From CAYXTC01 sp964468405 (GTDB lineage: Bacteria > Patescibacteriota > Minisyncoccia > Minisyncoccales > GWA2-38-27): DNA of 6,087 nucleotides. The notes beneath the pieces were generated by a model. It did no database searches. It saw only the letters and a list, made by a program, of their open reading frames with translations, and was not told the origin of the DNA. Positions 6,034 to 6,087 of this stretch are shown here, in pieces. The DNA is taken from the NCBI GenBank assembly GCA_964468405.1, contig CAYXTC010000030.1:1-6087 (forward strand). Direction: 5' to 3'. A program made the position numbers and the translations under genes. Within the stretch, counting starts at the first letter, position 1; the number at the start of each line of letters is the position of its first letter.

Positions 6034-6087
6034 CGCTCCCAATGGGATTCGAACCCATATTACCAGCTTGAGAAGCTGACGTCCTGG
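6034..6087 (-). tRNA. tRNA-Glu (anticodon CTC), 3' part
   Basis: The gene runs off the right edge, and about the first 20 nt are missing. On the minus strand the visible part begins CCAGGAC (D-loop end and D-stem GGAC, as in bacterial tRNA-Glu). The anticodon arm follows, with stem TCAGC/GCTGG and loop TTCTCAA, giving anticodon CTC at 6070-6072 for GAG codons. The variable loop is TAAT, the T-arm is ATGGG-TTCGAAT-CCCAT (6042-6058), the 3' acceptor strand is TGGGAGC (6035-6041) and the discriminator is G (6034). CCA is not encoded (CTT follows), so it must be added by a CCA-adding enzyme. All pairs visible in the anticodon and T stems form, with one T-G wobble at the foot of the anticodon stem. 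Confidence 0.93.

Noticed and set aside
5826..6071. Plus-strand 81-codon frame across the right edge.
   Set aside because: It reads antisense through the tRNA-Glu gene and the small gene.
1..6087. CRISPR arrays, insertion sequences, attachment sites or phage genes.
   Set aside because: No direct repeat array, transposase or terminal inverted repeats were seen. The partial tRNA-Glu could be an attachment target, but no integrase or duplicated tRNA end is present.

Overview
The window looks like a compact bacterial chromosome segment. The size-normal but divergent membrane proteins, the tight packing, the apparently leaderless promoters and the rmuC-rplU linkage are reminiscent of Candidate Phyla Radiation (Patescibacteria) genomes. 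This is inference: no marker in the window fixes the lineage. All five complete genes end in TAA and none has an in-frame TGA, so the sequence gives no sign of a recoded genetic code. No mobile element, CRISPR array, integrase or phage gene is visible, and no stretch over 100 bases lacks a gene.

Layout, left to right. Positions 1-23 hold the first codons of a minus-strand gene that reads like ribosomal protein L21 (rplU), starting one base after the stop of rmuC. rmuC (25-1053, minus) encodes a membrane-anchored coiled-coil protein with an RmuC nuclease-like domain and has its own promoter in the 39-nt gap upstream of its ATG. Next on the minus strand is a two-gene unit: a P2-type cation (probably Ca2+) ATPase (2042-4741) whose 3' end overlaps by 14 nt a CaCA-family cation/Ca2+ exchanger (1093-2055). 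Across an 80-nt divergent promoter region lies mscS (4822-5667, plus), a small-conductance mechanosensitive channel. Tail-to-tail with mscS is a 95-residue gene of unknown function (5679-5966, minus), with a near-consensus promoter and a perfect Shine-Dalgarno. Upstream of it is the 3' part of a tRNA-Glu(CTC) gene (6034 to the right edge, minus).

The centre of the window therefore groups three ion-handling membrane proteins: a primary cation pump, a secondary cation exchanger and a tension-gated channel. Pump and exchanger are probably translated from one mRNA and may act together in Ca2+ (or other cation) homeostasis. mscS is transcribed divergently from the same intergenic region, which may indicate shared control during ionic or osmotic stress.

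Two points deserve attention. First, both cation transporters depart from family consensus at catalytic or ion-binding positions: the ATPase has DKTLS for DKTGT, TGEW for TGES and AGAPE for KGAPE, and the exchanger has lost the alpha-1 glutamate. Reading frame and fold otherwise look intact. Second, three of the four promoters put the -10 hexamer only 6-7 nt from an ATG that has no Shine-Dalgarno, which predicts leaderless mRNAs, whereas the 95-residue gene has a conventional leader.
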